This document shows, piece after piece, positions 1-8,985 of a stretch of DNA of 64,000 nucleotides. Each line of letters begins with the position of its first letter. The first letter of the stretch is position 1. Source of the DNA: CANNDT01 sp945876205 (lineage in GTDB: Bacteria; Acidobacteriota; Vicinamibacteria; Vicinamibacterales; UBA2999). The translations under genes were made by a program, and so were the position numbers. The stretch lies in contig CANNDT010000002.1 of NCBI GenBank assembly GCA_947503365.1, positions 1 to 64,000 of the forward strand, read 5' to 3'. Below the pieces are notes generated by a model that saw only the letters and a list, made by a program, of their open reading frames with translations, made no database searches and was not told the DNA's origin.

Positions 1-2313
1 CATCGTCCACTCTTTGTTGGGTTCATCGTCGCGCTGGCGCTGCTCATGTGGAGTGCCGTCGGCGTCGCCGCCTGGTTCGCCATTGACGTCACGACCGGCC
101 TGCCGGGTGGTGCCGCCCTCCGCGGCGTCAGCACGATGTCGCAGTCCACGACGCTCCTCGACGTCCACGACCAGCAGGCATTCACGATCTTCAAGGAACA
201 ACGGATCGACGTACCGCTCTCGCGGGTGTCGCCGCACCTCGTGAAGGCGCTGCTCGCGATCGAAGATCAGCGCTTCTTCGATCACGGCGGGGTTGACGTG
301 ATCCGCGTCGCCGGCGCCGCGTGGAACAACCTGTTCCGCGGATGGGGTACGCAGGGTGCCAGCACGATTACCCAGCAGCTCGCGCGCCAGAGTTTTCTCA
401 CTCGCGAAAAAACCGTTCGCCGCAAGCTCAAGGAGGTCATCGTCGCCGCGCGGCTCGAGGCAGAGTTCTCGAAGCAGCAGATACTCGAGCTCTATTTCAA
501 CAAGGTCTATTTCGGCGACGGGCTGTACGGCGTTGAAGCGGCGTCGCTCGGATATCTTGGCAAGCACGCCGCCGACCTGACGGTCGCCGACGCTGCGCTG
601 CTGGCAGGACTGGTCAAGGCGCCCTCTTCGTACGCGCCGACGGTCAGCATGGAGCGCGCAGTCGCACGCCGCAATGCCGTGCTCAAGGCGATGCGGGACG
701 CAGGTGTGATTAACGAAGCGACGTATCAATCGGCCCGCAGCAGCACCGTTCACCTGCGCGACACGCTTCGCGGGCAGGACAGTTACGGGCAGTATTTCAG
801 GGAAGCCGTGCGGCGTGAGCTGGTTGATCAGTTCGGCTGGGAACGCGTGTACGAAGGCGGCTTGAAGGTCTATACGACCGTCGATCTCGAGATGCAGAAG
901 GCCGCGGAATCCGAAGTGCTCCGTGCGATCGACGAGATCGAGAAGCGTCAACTGAAGCGAGCCAGGAAGGGCCAATCCACCAAGCGTCCTCCGCTCCAGG
1001 CGGCACTCGTGGCGCTCGACCCGCAGACCGGCGAAGTGCGCGCGATGGTCGGCGGCCGAAAATTCGATGAGAGCTCGTTCAACCGCGCGACACAGGCGAG
1101 GCGCCAGCCCGGCTCGGCGTTCAAGCCGCTGATCTACGCGGCCGCACTGGAGCGCGGCTACACGCCCGCTTCGCTCATCACCAATCTCGACGCACCGATC
1201 GCCACGCTGCAAGGCGCGTGGGTACCCGAGGACGGCCACGCCGGCGGCGAGTCCATGACGATGCGCTCGGCGCTGCGGATATCGAGCAACCGCGCCGCGG
1301 TGCAGATGCTGCAGCAAGTTGGGATTGCGCCGACGGTGCGCTACGCGGAACGCCTCGGGCTTGGAACCGTGCCGAGCGTTCCCTCGCTGGCGCTCGGGTC
1401 CGGCGAGGTCACGCTGATGTCGCTGACCGTCGCGTACTCGGCGTTTGCCAATCAAGGAATGCTGCCCTCGCCGACGTTGATTCGCCGTGTCGAAACGACC
1501 GACGGCCAGGTGCTCTTCACGGCGAGCCCGCGGCAGGAACGGGCGGTGAGCGAAGCGACCGCATTCCTGATGACGTCGATGCTGGCGGACGTGGTGAACA
1601 TCGGCACCGCGTGGCCGGCGCGCCGCGTCGGATTCATGCTGCCCGCCGCCGGTAAGACCGGCACGACCAACGACTACAAGGATGCCTGGTTCATCGGCTA
1701 CACGCCGCACCTGGCGACGGGTGTGTGGGTCGGCTACGACCAGCCGCGCACGATCATTGGCAATGGATACGCGGCGGAGCTCGCGGTGCCGATGTGGGGT
1801 CGCTTCATGATGGCGGCCACGCGCGACGACAAGCCGGACTGGTTCCAGCCGCCCGTCACCGTCACCTCGGCGACGATCTGCCGTCTGAGCGGCAAGCTCG
1901 CCACTGACGGCTGCAGCGGCGTTGCCGTCGTCGACAAGGTCGGAAACACCTCGATCAAGTCGATGGTCTACACCGACTACTTCGTCCGCGGCACTGAACC
2001 CATCGACTATTGCCCGCTCCACGACCACTATGGCGATGAGGGCATCGTCGTCACGACCGGAGTTGGATCCCCGTCCTTACCTGCACCCAGTCCTCCTTCG
2101 CCAGCGCCATCGGGAGTGGCGGCTGTGGCCGCGGTCGAGGCGTCAACTGCCGCACCCTCGCCGACGGCAGCGGACAGCCTGACCGAGCCGCGCCCGGCGC
2201 CGCCATCTCGTGGATTCTGGTCCCGATTCTTTCGCCGCGGCGACAAAGGTGCTGGCGGCGGCGAGGGCGAGCCCAAGGCTCAGACCGAGGCGGCTCCTAC
2301 GCCAACGCGCTAG
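1..2313 (+). CDS. Class A penicillin-binding protein (PBP1A type), 5'-truncated by window edge
   Basis: Bifunctional peptidoglycan synthase: polymerises lipid II and cross-links stem peptides at the outer face of the inner membrane. The frame is open to base 1, so the N-terminus lies outside the window; the visible part starts inside a transmembrane segment. A GT51 transglycosylase domain follows, with EDQRFF near 262 and QGASTITQQLAR near 352-390. The transpeptidase domain carries SAFK (catalytic Ser codon at 1114), SSN near 1285 and KTGTT (Lys codon 1654). After about 2040 the protein is Pro/Ala/Ser-rich with a basic patch, a low-complexity tail seen in many PBP1A homologues. Fifty-four bases separate it from holB. 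Identification rests on all catalytic motifs in order and is firm; the exact subclass (1A, 1B or 1C) is less so. Confidence 0.95.
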   Translation, partial: HRPLFVGFIVALALLMWSAVGVAAWFAIDVTTGLPGGAALRGVSTMSQSTTLLDVHDQQAFTIFKEQRIDVPLSRVSPHLVKALLAIEDQRFFDHGGVDVIRVAGAAWNNLFRGWGTQGASTITQQLARQSFLTREKTVRRKLKEVIVAARLEAEFSKQQILELYFNKVYFGDGLYGVEAASLGYLGKHAADLTVADAALLAGLVKAPSSYAPTVSMERAVARRNAVLKAMRDAGVINEATYQSARSSTVHLRDTLRGQDSYGQYFREAVRRELVDQFGWERVYEGGLKVYTTVDLEMQKAAESEVLRAIDEIEKRQLKRARKGQSTKRPPLQAALVALDPQTGEVRAMVGGRKFDESSFNRATQARRQPGSAFKPLIYAAALERGYTPASLITNLDAPIATLQGAWVPEDGHAGGESMTMRSALRISSNRAAVQMLQQVGIAPTVRYAERLGLGTVPSVPSLALGSGEVTLMSLTVAYSAFANQGMLPSPTLIRRVETTDGQVLFTASPRQERAVSEATAFLMTSMLADVVNIGTAWPARRVGFMLPAAGKTGTTNDYKDAWFIGYTPHLATGVWVGYDQPRTIIGNGYAAELAVPMWGRFMMAATRDDKPDWFQPPVTVTSATICRLSGKLATDGCSGVAVVDKVGNTSIKSMVYTDYFVRGTEPIDYCPLHDHYGDEGIVVTTGVGSPSLPAPSPPSPAPSGVAAVAAVEASTAAPSPTAADSLTEPRPAPPSRGFWSRFFRRGDKGAGGGEGEPKAQTEAAPTPTR

Positions 2314-2367
2314 GCGCTCTGTTGCTTTCGACGGGGGGCTCTCATAGAGTGCCTGTAAGACTCCAGA

Positions 2368-3378
2368 GTGCCGTTTCGAACCATCATCGGGCATCGTCGT
2401 CTCATCTCGCTCGTCTCTCGCGCGATCGCACGCGAGACACTTCCCCCGGCGTTGTTGTTTGCGGGCACCGCGGGCATCGGTAAGCGCCGAACCGCCGTCG
2501 CGATAGCGCAGGCCATCAACTGTCTTCAACCGGTCACCGGCGAATTCGACAAAGACGCCTGCGGGGAATGCGCGTCGTGCCGCCGCATCGAGCGGGGCGT
2601 GCATCCCGACGTCATCGTGATCGAGCCTGGTGACTCCGGCACCATCAAGGTCGACCAGATCCGCGACGTGATCGATCGGGCCGGCTATCGACCGTTCGAG
2701 GGCCGCCGCAGGGTGGTTATCGTCGACGAAGCTGACGCGATGGTCCCCCCCGCGCAGAATGCGCTGCTGAAGACGCTCGAAGAGCCGCCCTCGGCATCGA
2801 TCTTTCTCCTCGTGTCGTCGATGCCCGACGCGCTCCTCGCCACCGTGCGATCGCGGACGCCGCGGCTCCGCTTCGGCATCCTCGCTCCGTCAGAGGTGGC
2901 CGAGGCGCTGCTGCGCGATCACGGATACGCGGACGTCGACGCGCGAGCCGCGGCGGCGGACGCCGACGGCAGCATCGGACGCGCGCTCGAGGCGCAGTCG
3001 GTGGACCTCACCGATGCACGGGCGCTGGCGCAGCGGATGCTCGAGCAGAGCGCGCGGACATCCGATCCCGCGAGGCGCATCGAGTCCGCAAAGGAGCTCA
3101 TCGCGAAGAAGAGCTCGGCGGCCACCGAGCGCGATCAGCTCGCGGTGTGTCTTCGGGTGATGGCGTCGCTTCTTCGCGACCTCGGCATCCTCGCCAACCG
3201 CGCCGATGTGCGTTCGCTGGCCAATGCGGATCTACAGGGACCCTTGAGCCGTTTGGCGGAAACGTTCGACAGCGAGCGAAGCATGCGCGCATTTGGCGCG
3301 GTCGACCGTGCGCTCGGCGCGCTGGAACGAAACGCGAGCCCGAAGGTCGTGGCCGACTGGCTCGTGCTGCAGCTCTAG
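2368..3378 (+). CDS. holB: DNA polymerase III subunit delta' (clamp loader)
   Basis: AAA+ subunit of the replicative clamp loader, which opens the beta clamp with gamma/tau and delta. It starts at GTG 2368 (MPFRTIIGH). An N-terminal ATPase-like domain has the P-loop-like GTAGIGKRRT, and a zinc module follows with CGECASC. The SRC-type motif reads RSRTPR, with Thr in place of Cys. The C-terminal third is helical, as expected for the clamp-loader collar. At 336 residues it is of normal size. It is followed after 2 nt by pdxA, probably co-transcribed. A gamma/tau identity is less likely because of the short length and modified motifs. Confidence 0.88.
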   Translation: MPFRTIIGHRRLISLVSRAIARETLPPALLFAGTAGIGKRRTAVAIAQAINCLQPVTGEFDKDACGECASCRRIERGVHPDVIVIEPGDSGTIKVDQIRDVIDRAGYRPFEGRRRVVIVDEADAMVPPAQNALLKTLEEPPSASIFLLVSSMPDALLATVRSRTPRLRFGILAPSEVAEALLRDHGYADVDARAAAADADGSIGRALEAQSVDLTDARALAQRMLEQSARTSDPARRIESAKELIAKKSSAATERDQLAVCLRVMASLLRDLGILANRADVRSLANADLQGPLSRLAETFDSERSMRAFGAVDRALGALERNASPKVVADWLVLQL

Positions 3379-3380
3379 TC

Positions 3381-4262
3381 GTGTCCGTGATAACTCGTAA
3401 GCCCCGCGTCGCGATCACCGTTGGAGACCCGGCCGGCATCGGTCCGGAGATCGCGCGCAAGGCTGCCGCCGACCCGCGCGTGCGCGAGGTCTGCGATCCG
3501 ATGTTGTACGGACCATCACCCGATGCGCGGTTTGAGCCTGGCGTGCTGTCCGCTGATGCGGGACGCGCCGCCTACGACGCCATCTACGCCGCCGTCCGCG
3601 ACGCGCAGGCCGGCGAGGTTGCCGCTATTGCCACTGCGCCGGTCAACAAGCTCGCCTTTGCCCGCGCCGGATTGTCGTGGAAGGGGCACACGGATCTGCT
3701 CGGGCATCTCACCGGCAGCCCCCGTGTGGCGATGATGTTCTGGTCCGAACCGCTGAAAGTGATTCTGGCCACGGTCCACGTGCCCTTGGTCGATGTGTCA
3801 CGCATCCTCACGCAGGAGCTGCTCGAGGAAACCATCGACCTCTGCGCTCGTGAGCTGCCGAAGTTCGGGATGGCTCATCCCCGCCTGGCGCTCGCCGGAC
3901 TCAATCCTCATGCGGGTGAGGACGGCCTGCTTGGCGAGGAAGAAGAGCGGACGCTCAAGCCGGCGGTCGCCGCGGCCAGGCAGCGCGGCATCTCGATCCA
4001 GGGCCCGTTTCCCGGAGACACCGTCTTCGTCCGCGCGGTGCGCGGGGAGTTCGACGCGGTGATCGCCTGCTATCACGATCAGGGCCTCATTCCGGTGAAG
4101 CTGCTGGCGTTCGGGCGATCGGTGAATGTGACGCTCGGTCTTCCCATCATCCGCACGTCGGTCGATCACGGCACGGCGTTCGACATCGCCGGCAAGAACG
4201 TCGCCGATCCGTCGAGCATGGTGGAAGCGGTATTGCTGGCCGCGAGGCTGGCGGCCACGTAG
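3381..4262 (+). CDS. pdxA: 4-hydroxythreonine-4-phosphate dehydrogenase
   Basis: Cytoplasmic NAD-dependent enzyme of pyridoxal-phosphate synthesis that oxidises and decarboxylates 4-phosphohydroxy-threonine. Family motifs are in order: GDPAGIGPEI near the N-terminus, the TAPVNK region, SWKGHTDLLG, LNPHAGEDG, CYHDQGLIPVK and RTSVDHGTAFDIAG. The metal-binding histidines in these motifs are present. I chose GTG 3381, 2 nt after the holB stop; GTG 3387 is a close alternative. The product is 293 residues, shorter than the roughly 330 of E. coli PdxA. The shortening lies early, between residues about 40 and 50, where an N-terminal loop is abbreviated. Confidence 0.92.
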   Translation: MSVITRKPRVAITVGDPAGIGPEIARKAAADPRVREVCDPMLYGPSPDARFEPGVLSADAGRAAYDAIYAAVRDAQAGEVAAIATAPVNKLAFARAGLSWKGHTDLLGHLTGSPRVAMMFWSEPLKVILATVHVPLVDVSRILTQELLEETIDLCARELPKFGMAHPRLALAGLNPHAGEDGLLGEEEERTLKPAVAAARQRGISIQGPFPGDTVFVRAVRGEFDAVIACYHDQGLIPVKLLAFGRSVNVTLGLPIIRTSVDHGTAFDIAGKNVADPSSMVEAVLLAARLAAT

Positions 4263-4263
4263 C

Positions 4264-4332
4264 TGGGGTCAGACCCCAGTGACGCTCACGCTCAACTTTC
4301 CTGAGTCCCCCCTTCAATGGGGTCTGACCCCA
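4264..4332. repeat. Inverted pair of GGGGTCWGACCCC palindromes (REPIN-like / convergent terminator)
   Basis: Two short palindromes, TGGGGTCAGACCCCA at 4264-4278 and TGGGGTCTGACCCCA at 4318-4332, are reverse complements of each other 39 nt apart. The whole segment can therefore fold into a long hairpin. It fills the gap between convergent pdxA and the HTTM gene and abuts the latter's stop codon, so it may act as a bidirectional terminator. Palindrome pairs of this form occur in many genomes as RAYT-mobilised REPINs. It differs in sequence from the REP family at 11.6-16.7 kb. Confidence 0.7.
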
Positions 4333-4333
4333 C

Positions 4334-6076
4334 TTAGGGAAAAGGGACGGTCGCGATCTCCCTGTCGGTATACGGGCAGTACCAATGCCCGGCCTTCCAG
4401 TCGAAGCGGCATCGGCTCTCCAGAACGACGAACCTTGCTGGCGTGACGTTGCCGGTGTCGCACGCTGTCGCAGCGACGGCAGGCGGCAACGGGTCGGCCG
4501 GGTTGTACGCCCGCCATTTTTCCACGGCCGGACACTTCGTCACGTCGACCGTCGCACCTGCCGCGTCGACGGCGACGATGCGGCGTGAGATGCCAGGATT
4601 CTCCCGGTCGAACGCCTCGGGCGACTCGTGAGCCTTCGAGTACATGTCGTAGCGAGAGGCGAGCGGCGGAAATTCGAGGAACGCCGCCGACAGGACGAAC
4701 TGCTGTGCGAGCAGAGCCACGATGACGACGAGCTGCGCGCGCGACACATTCCATCGCGTGGGGTGAGCCACCCCGTCCGCGCGGCGTTGGCCCCACTGCC
4801 ACGGTAAGAACCCGAGCAGCAGCAACCACCAGGCGTGCCACATCAGGCCCTGGAACAGGTAGAAGCCGACGAGCACGCTCATCGCGGCCAGTCCAGCCGC
4901 CAGCCGGATCATCGGCGACTTCACGAACGCCGCCCCGATGGCCATGCCCTCGATCAGCACCGCGCCGGCCGACAGCGCGACAGCCAGCCTCGGCATGGTG
5001 GCGATCGCGAGTCCCCAATCGACGTGCGCGTTTCCGTAGTCGGTGACGAAGTGATAGCGGACGGCGCCGTTGATCACCCAGCCTGGGCCGTCTCTCAACT
5101 TCGCCCACGCGGCCCCGGCCCAGGCGATGCCCAGAACCAGGCTCAAAAGCCATGGCGCATATCCGTAACGCCGGTCCGGGATACCGTCGGCGTCGCGGAT
5201 GCGCCAAAGCGGCGGAGCGCCGTCCCATGGGACCACGAGCAGACCGAGCAGCGGCAACATGAAGACGCCGAACGGATGGCCGTCGGCCTGAAGCGAGAGC
5301 GCCAGCAGCCACTGGATGGTGCCGGCGACCGCGACCGCGAAAAGCGCCCGCGGCAGGATGCCGACGGCAAAGAGTGCCGCGGCGATGGCGGCTCCGTATT
5401 GTCCGGCGCGAACCGCCGACGGATGCGCGGCAAGCCATTGCATCGGCGCCAGGGCGCCGATCTGCACGTCGGGACGCTGCAGCGCGCGGGGCACCACGTC
5501 GCGCGGAAACGGGTGCAGGTAGATGTAGAGCAGCAACGCGATGCCGAACACGAAGCGGAAGATCGCGAGCTCACGCGGCGAGAGCGCCGGGATGCCTCGC
5601 GTCATGAATCGCATGACCCGTGCCCGCGTCGGAATCGTGTGCGGCTTCGCGACAAAGAGGGCGCTGAAGGCGGCGAGCAGCAAGAGGAGGATCGGTCCAC
5701 GATCGACCAGCGCGAACGCGAGGCGCGGCCATCTCTCGCCGAGCGGGCCCGGACGACGCGGTCCGCGGGGTGCCTCGCTCGTCAGCTCGAACGTCGTGCG
5801 ATCGACGAAATGCGTGTCGGCGACGTTCTCGTCCTTAACGAGTGATTCGAGCAACGCGCGAGACGCGTCGGTGAGCTCGTACCGCCAGGCATTCGGGGCC
5901 ACCCGTACCGCCGGTTGCAGTCCGAAGCGGCGCTCGAGCGCGACGCGAGCGACCGGATCGACCGAATCCTGCCAGCGGAGATTGATCTCGGGATTGGCGG
6001 CGCGAATGAAAAGGCCGCTCGAGGCCCAGATGGCCATGGCGGCGGCGAGGCTCGCGCCGCCGATGACGCCCCACAT
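4334..6076 (-). CDS. HTTM-domain membrane protein with N-terminal repeat-type domain
   Basis: Predicted inner-membrane protein of the HTTM (vitamin-K-dependent gamma-carboxylase-like) superfamily, 580 residues from ATG 6076. After one N-terminal membrane segment, residues about 29-98 form a soluble domain that recurs twice in each of the two GT-C-like proteins further along (see findings). A second hydrophobic stretch and a soluble linker lead to the HTTM core, starting near LSPRELAIFRFVFG, with multiple membrane helices. The last ~90 residues are soluble with three cysteines. It is divergent from a DCC-family oxidoreductase 37 nt away; HTTM and DCC genes are frequent neighbours or fusions. 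The biochemical activity of bacterial HTTM proteins is mostly unknown. A longer form from GTG 6088 or 6091 is possible. Confidence 0.8.
   Translation of the reverse strand: MWGVIGGASLAAAMAIWASSGLFIRAANPEINLRWQDSVDPVARVALERRFGLQPAVRVAPNAWRYELTDASRALLESLVKDENVADTHFVDRTTFELTSEAPRGPRRPGPLGERWPRLAFALVDRGPILLLLLAAFSALFVAKPHTIPTRARVMRFMTRGIPALSPRELAIFRFVFGIALLLYIYLHPFPRDVVPRALQRPDVQIGALAPMQWLAAHPSAVRAGQYGAAIAAALFAVGILPRALFAVAVAGTIQWLLALSLQADGHPFGVFMLPLLGLLVVPWDGAPPLWRIRDADGIPDRRYGYAPWLLSLVLGIAWAGAAWAKLRDGPGWVINGAVRYHFVTDYGNAHVDWGLAIATMPRLAVALSAGAVLIEGMAIGAAFVKSPMIRLAAGLAAMSVLVGFYLFQGLMWHAWWLLLLGFLPWQWGQRRADGVAHPTRWNVSRAQLVVIVALLAQQFVLSAAFLEFPPLASRYDMYSKAHESPEAFDRENPGISRRIVAVDAAGATVDVTKCPAVEKWRAYNPADPLPPAVAATACDTGNVTPARFVVLESRCRFDWKAGHWYCPYTDREIATVPFP
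5783..5992 (-). other. Copy 1 of a shared ~68-residue extracytoplasmic domain
   Basis: Residues 29-98 of the HTTM protein. The pattern is an aromatic/aliphatic strand ending in W, then VARVALERRFGL, a variable loop, WRYELTD, a helix ending near LVKDENV and a final D..FVDRTTFEL. The same order of motifs appears twice in each GT-C-like protein at 16.7-18.9 and 20.7-23.0 kb. I do not recognise it as a named family. Confidence 0.7.
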
Positions 6077-6113
6077 ACGACGTGACACCACGTCGATGAT
6101 ACGCTGCCTGTGG

Positions 6114-6524
6114 ATGGGATTCCCGCCTCTCGTCGTGCTCATCGACGGCGGCTGCCCGATGTGCCGGCGCACCGCACGGGTGCTCGGTGCCGTTGACTGG
6201 CTCGATCGCTTGACGTTCGTCGACGGCACCGATGCCGCCACGCGGCATCGGTGGGCACCGGGCCTCGATGAAGCCGCGGTCCTCGAGGAAATGTTCGTCG
6301 TCCAGCCATCCGGGGCCCGCGATGCGGGATTCGCCGGTTACCTGCAGATTGCCAAGGCGGTGCCTGTGCTCTGGCCCATGCGCCTGGGTGTTCTTCCCGG
6401 GATTCGGCAGGCTGGGGACGCGGCGTATCGCTGGATCGCCGCCCGCCGCCGCCGCGATGGCCGTTGCCGTGACGAAGTGTGCACGCCGCAACGTCCTCTT
6501 GCTGCTAAGTCCAAGGTAGTCTAA
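6114..6524 (+). CDS. DCC-family thiol-disulfide oxidoreductase-like protein
   Basis: Small (136 aa) protein of the DCC/DUF393 family. The start region VVLIDGGCPMCRRTARVL holds the family CxxC motif in the position of the usual DGxCxxC. ATG 6114 was chosen because it places this motif at the N-terminus, as usual; ATG 6096 would add six residues. The aromatic/Arg-rich middle (LWPMRLGVLPG) and a C-terminal small helix fit the family. The presumed role is thiol redox chemistry or a heme-less relative of it; no substrate is known. It is divergently paired with the HTTM gene. Confidence 0.8.
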   Translation: MGFPPLVVLIDGGCPMCRRTARVLGAVDWLDRLTFVDGTDAATRHRWAPGLDEAAVLEEMFVVQPSGARDAGFAGYLQIAKAVPVLWPMRLGVLPGIRQAGDAAYRWIAARRRRDGRCRDEVCTPQRPLAAKSKVV

Positions 6525-6577
6525 AGTTCCGTCACGGCGCGACCCGACCATAACCGAATTTCAGAAGCGAGTAGTTG

Positions 6578-7441
6578 ATGATGCATGCGATCTCGTCGAA
6601 GATCCGTCTGCTGTGTGCGGTAATTGTCGTCGCTGTTGCACTTGCGGCGACCAGCTGCGGGAGCAGTAGCACTCCAACATCGCCAAGCCCGGCCCCGGCT
6701 CCGGCGCCAGCCCCGGCTCCGGCACCCGCGCCTGCTCCAGCCCTGGCACCCGCGCCAGCCCCGGCTCCGGCGCCCACGCCGGCACCCGCGCCCGCACCGG
6801 CGGCATTGGATTCCGTGACATTCAGCCCGGCCACCGTGCAAAGCCAGCAACGAACGGTCGCCACCGTCAGACTGACCGCCGCCGCCCCGTCGGGAGGCGC
6901 CAGCGTCACCCTGTCGAGCAACAACACGGACGTTGCCCGCGTGACTTCGAACGTGACGGTGGCGGCAGGATCGACGACCGCCACGGTCAACATTGATGTG
7001 ACCACCGTCGAGACCAACACCACGGTGACCATCACGGCGGTCTACTCCGGGGTGACCAAGACGAGCCAATTCGTGGTCACGCCGACACCGCTGGAGGCGC
7101 GATTCACGGTGACGTCGACGTCCAAGGGCGCCAACGCCTGCGCCATCGACGAGCCGGACGGTCACCTCGATTGCGAATTCGACGGCGGCGGGTCGTTCGG
7201 ATCGATCTCCCAGTGGCTGTGGCGGTTGATCATCGACGGCGACAACTTCGACCAGAACAAGAACGAGCCGAAAACGACGCTGTCGCCAACGTGCAACTTC
7301 CTCCAGCGGGGCACCAAGGGGAGCGACGATTCGGTCCCGGTGACCGTGGAGCTCAGGGTGCAGGGCAAGAACGGCTCGAACAGCACCACGACTTCCAGAA
7401 CGATCAAGCTTTACCGCGGCGAATACTGCCCCAATAGCTAG
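6578..7441 (+). CDS. Secreted lipoprotein with Pro-Ala linker and Ig-like/PKD-like domains
   Basis: A signal peptide ending in the lipobox AATSC (Cys about residue 26 from ATG 6578) predicts a lipid-anchored exported protein. Residues about 30-70 are a Pro-Ala repeat linker encoded by imperfect copies of a CCGGCTCCGGCG-like unit, probably prone to slippage. Residues about 75-170 look like a bacterial Ig-like beta-sandwich (LDSVTFSPATVQ ... SQFVVTP), rich in Val/Thr. Residues about 172-287 resemble a PKD-like domain with four cysteines that could form disulfides. Anchored, stiff-stalked Ig-like domains usually serve adhesion or surface display. No catalytic motif is visible. ATG 6581 is equally possible as start. 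Confidence 0.8.
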   Translation: MMHAISSKIRLLCAVIVVAVALAATSCGSSSTPTSPSPAPAPAPAPAPAPAPAPALAPAPAPAPAPTPAPAPAPAALDSVTFSPATVQSQQRTVATVRLTAAAPSGGASVTLSSNNTDVARVTSNVTVAAGSTTATVNIDVTTVETNTTVTITAVYSGVTKTSQFVVTPTPLEARFTVTSTSKGANACAIDEPDGHLDCEFDGGGSFGSISQWLWRLIIDGDNFDQNKNEPKTTLSPTCNFLQRGTKGSDDSVPVTVELRVQGKNGSNSTTTSRTIKLYRGEYCPNS

Positions 7442-7453
7442 ACCACGATGTGC

Positions 7454-7489
7454 CGGCGCGGCCCGTATCCTTAGATACGGACCGCGCCG
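7454..7489. terminator. Strong hairpin after the lipoprotein gene
   Basis: Inverted repeat CGGCGCGG-C-CCGTATC, loop CTTA, GATACGG-A-CCGCGCCG at 7454-7489, with one opposed mismatch. It lies 13 nt after the lipoprotein stop and 27 nt before the next gene. There is no T-tract, so it may be a Rho-independent-like pause, a 3' mRNA stabiliser, or another REP-type palindrome (centre CTTAG). Confidence 0.6.
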
Positions 7490-7515
7490 CGTTCGGTCCC
7501 ACGCAAGCCCCCGCT

Positions 7516-8985
7516 ATGCGCATCCTGTTCTTCCTGCACAACGTTTCGAAGTCGCGTCATTTCGACGGCGTCCTCGAGACGCTCGCGGAGCGCGGCCACT
7601 CAATCGTGCTGGCGGCGGCACGGCAGCGGAACAGGCCGCTCTCGCTCCCCAAGAATCTCGGCCTCGTCAACCGCCGCCTGATCGCTGGCGGACGGCCGGG
7701 CCGCATCGAAGTGACCGCGTGCCCCGTGCGGCGCGTCGACGAGTGGGAGAACGTTGCGCCGGCACTGCGCCAGGCGCGCGACTACGTCCGCTTCCTCGAT
7801 TCGCGCTACGCACACGCCGAAAAACTCGAGCACCGCTCGGCCTCGTCGACGCCGCCGGCATGGCGCCAGTTCATCGCCGCTCATCCTGCCGTGCGTCGTC
7901 ACTGGCGCGCGGTGGCGCGCCTGCTTCGCATGGCGGAAGCAGTGATTCCGAGCGAGCGGCTGTTCGAGCTGTTCATCAAGTACGAGCGTCCCGACGTGGT
8001 GATGATTACGCCGCTGGTCGACTACGGCTCGTACCAGACCGACTACGTGAAGAGCGCCAATCGGCTTGGTGTTCCCGTGGTCTTCGTGCCATTCAGTTGG
8101 GATAACCTCACGAACCGCGGCATGATCCGCGTAGAGCCCGATCGCGTCCTGGTGTGGAACGACATCCAGAAGAATGAGGCGGTTGAACTGCACGGCATGC
8201 CGCCCGAGCGCGTGGTCGTCACCGGTGCGCCGCGCTTTGATGCGTTCTTCGCGATGTCGCCGTCGACGACGCGCGAGGAATTCTGCAGGCACAATGGGCT
8301 CGACCCTGCGGCGCCGTTCCTGCTTTACGTGTGCTCGTCCGAATTCGTCGCGCCGCGTGAAGTCGACTTCGTGAAACGGTGGGTAAGAGAAGTGCGCGGC
8401 GCCTCGGATCCCGCGGTCCGCACTTGCGGCATACTCGTACGGCCTCATCCCGCGCACTCGAAGCAGTGGAGAAATGAGACGCTGACGGAGTATCCACACG
8501 TCAGCCTCTGGCGTGAGAAGGAAACGATGAACGCCGACCAGGGCTTGTACGATTCGCTGCATCACTCCGCCGCCGTCGTGGGCCTCAACACGAGCGCCAT
8601 GCTCGAGGCGGGCATTCTCGGCAAGCCGGTACACACGATCGTCTCCAGCGATTTTGCCGGCGGGCAGGAACAGACGCTCCACTTTGCGTACCTTCGCGCG
8701 CAGAATGGAGGGCTGCTTCACGAAGCGCATAATTTCGAGGAGCATCTCGAGCAGCTCGCGGCCAGCGTGGGCGCGGACAGCGGCGCCCGCGAACAGAGTC
8801 TTCGCTTCGTCGATCGATTTGTCAGGCCGCGCGGCCGGCACGCGGCGGTGACGCCGATCATGGTGGAGGAAATCGAGAACGCCGCCCGGATCGAGAAGCG
8901 TCCGCAGCATCGGACGCCGCTCTGGCACCACGTCGCGCGCCTCGGCGCCCGCGTGGCTTTGGCGCGGCGACGGTCCGATGCCTGA
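7516..8985 (+). CDS. GT-B-like surface-glycan transferase (paralogue of 14256-16502 N-domain)
   Basis: A 489-residue soluble protein starting MRILFFLHN at ATG 7516. It has a GT-B-like layout: an N-terminal Rossmann half with a GLETLAERGHS-like start, a central RPDVVMITPLVDYGS, the strongly conserved FSWDNLTNRG, VTGAPRFDAFF, and a C-terminal donor half with VRPHPAHS and LHHSAAVVGLNTSAMLEAG. Donor-site features recall CDP-glycerol glycerophosphotransferase and UDP-GlcNAc 2-epimerase-like folds, but I cannot name a family. The same motifs occur in the N-terminal part of the protein at 14256, so the two are paralogues. It overlaps the next gene by 8 nt, first of a three-gene operon. The role is inferred as glycan chain assembly. 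Confidence 0.75.
   Translation: MRILFFLHNVSKSRHFDGVLETLAERGHSIVLAAARQRNRPLSLPKNLGLVNRRLIAGGRPGRIEVTACPVRRVDEWENVAPALRQARDYVRFLDSRYAHAEKLEHRSASSTPPAWRQFIAAHPAVRRHWRAVARLLRMAEAVIPSERLFELFIKYERPDVVMITPLVDYGSYQTDYVKSANRLGVPVVFVPFSWDNLTNRGMIRVEPDRVLVWNDIQKNEAVELHGMPPERVVVTGAPRFDAFFAMSPSTTREEFCRHNGLDPAAPFLLYVCSSEFVAPREVDFVKRWVREVRGASDPAVRTCGILVRPHPAHSKQWRNETLTEYPHVSLWREKETMNADQGLYDSLHHSAAVVGLNTSAMLEAGILGKPVHTIVSSDFAGGQEQTLHFAYLRAQNGGLLHEAHNFEEHLEQLAASVGADSGAREQSLRFVDRFVRPRGRHAAVTPIMVEEIENAARIEKRPQHRTPLWHHVARLGARVALARRRSDA

Noticed and set aside
4835..5845. Long plus-strand open frame opposite the HTTM gene
   Set aside because: Arg/Gln/His-rich shadow translation of GC-rich antisense DNA with no recognisable motif; the minus-strand frame has membrane helices and HTTM motifs.
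6670..6810. Pro-Ala tract as a frameshift or assembly artefact
   Set aside because: The frame continues through into Ig-like and PKD-like domains with a proper lipobox upstream, so the tract is a genuine linker.
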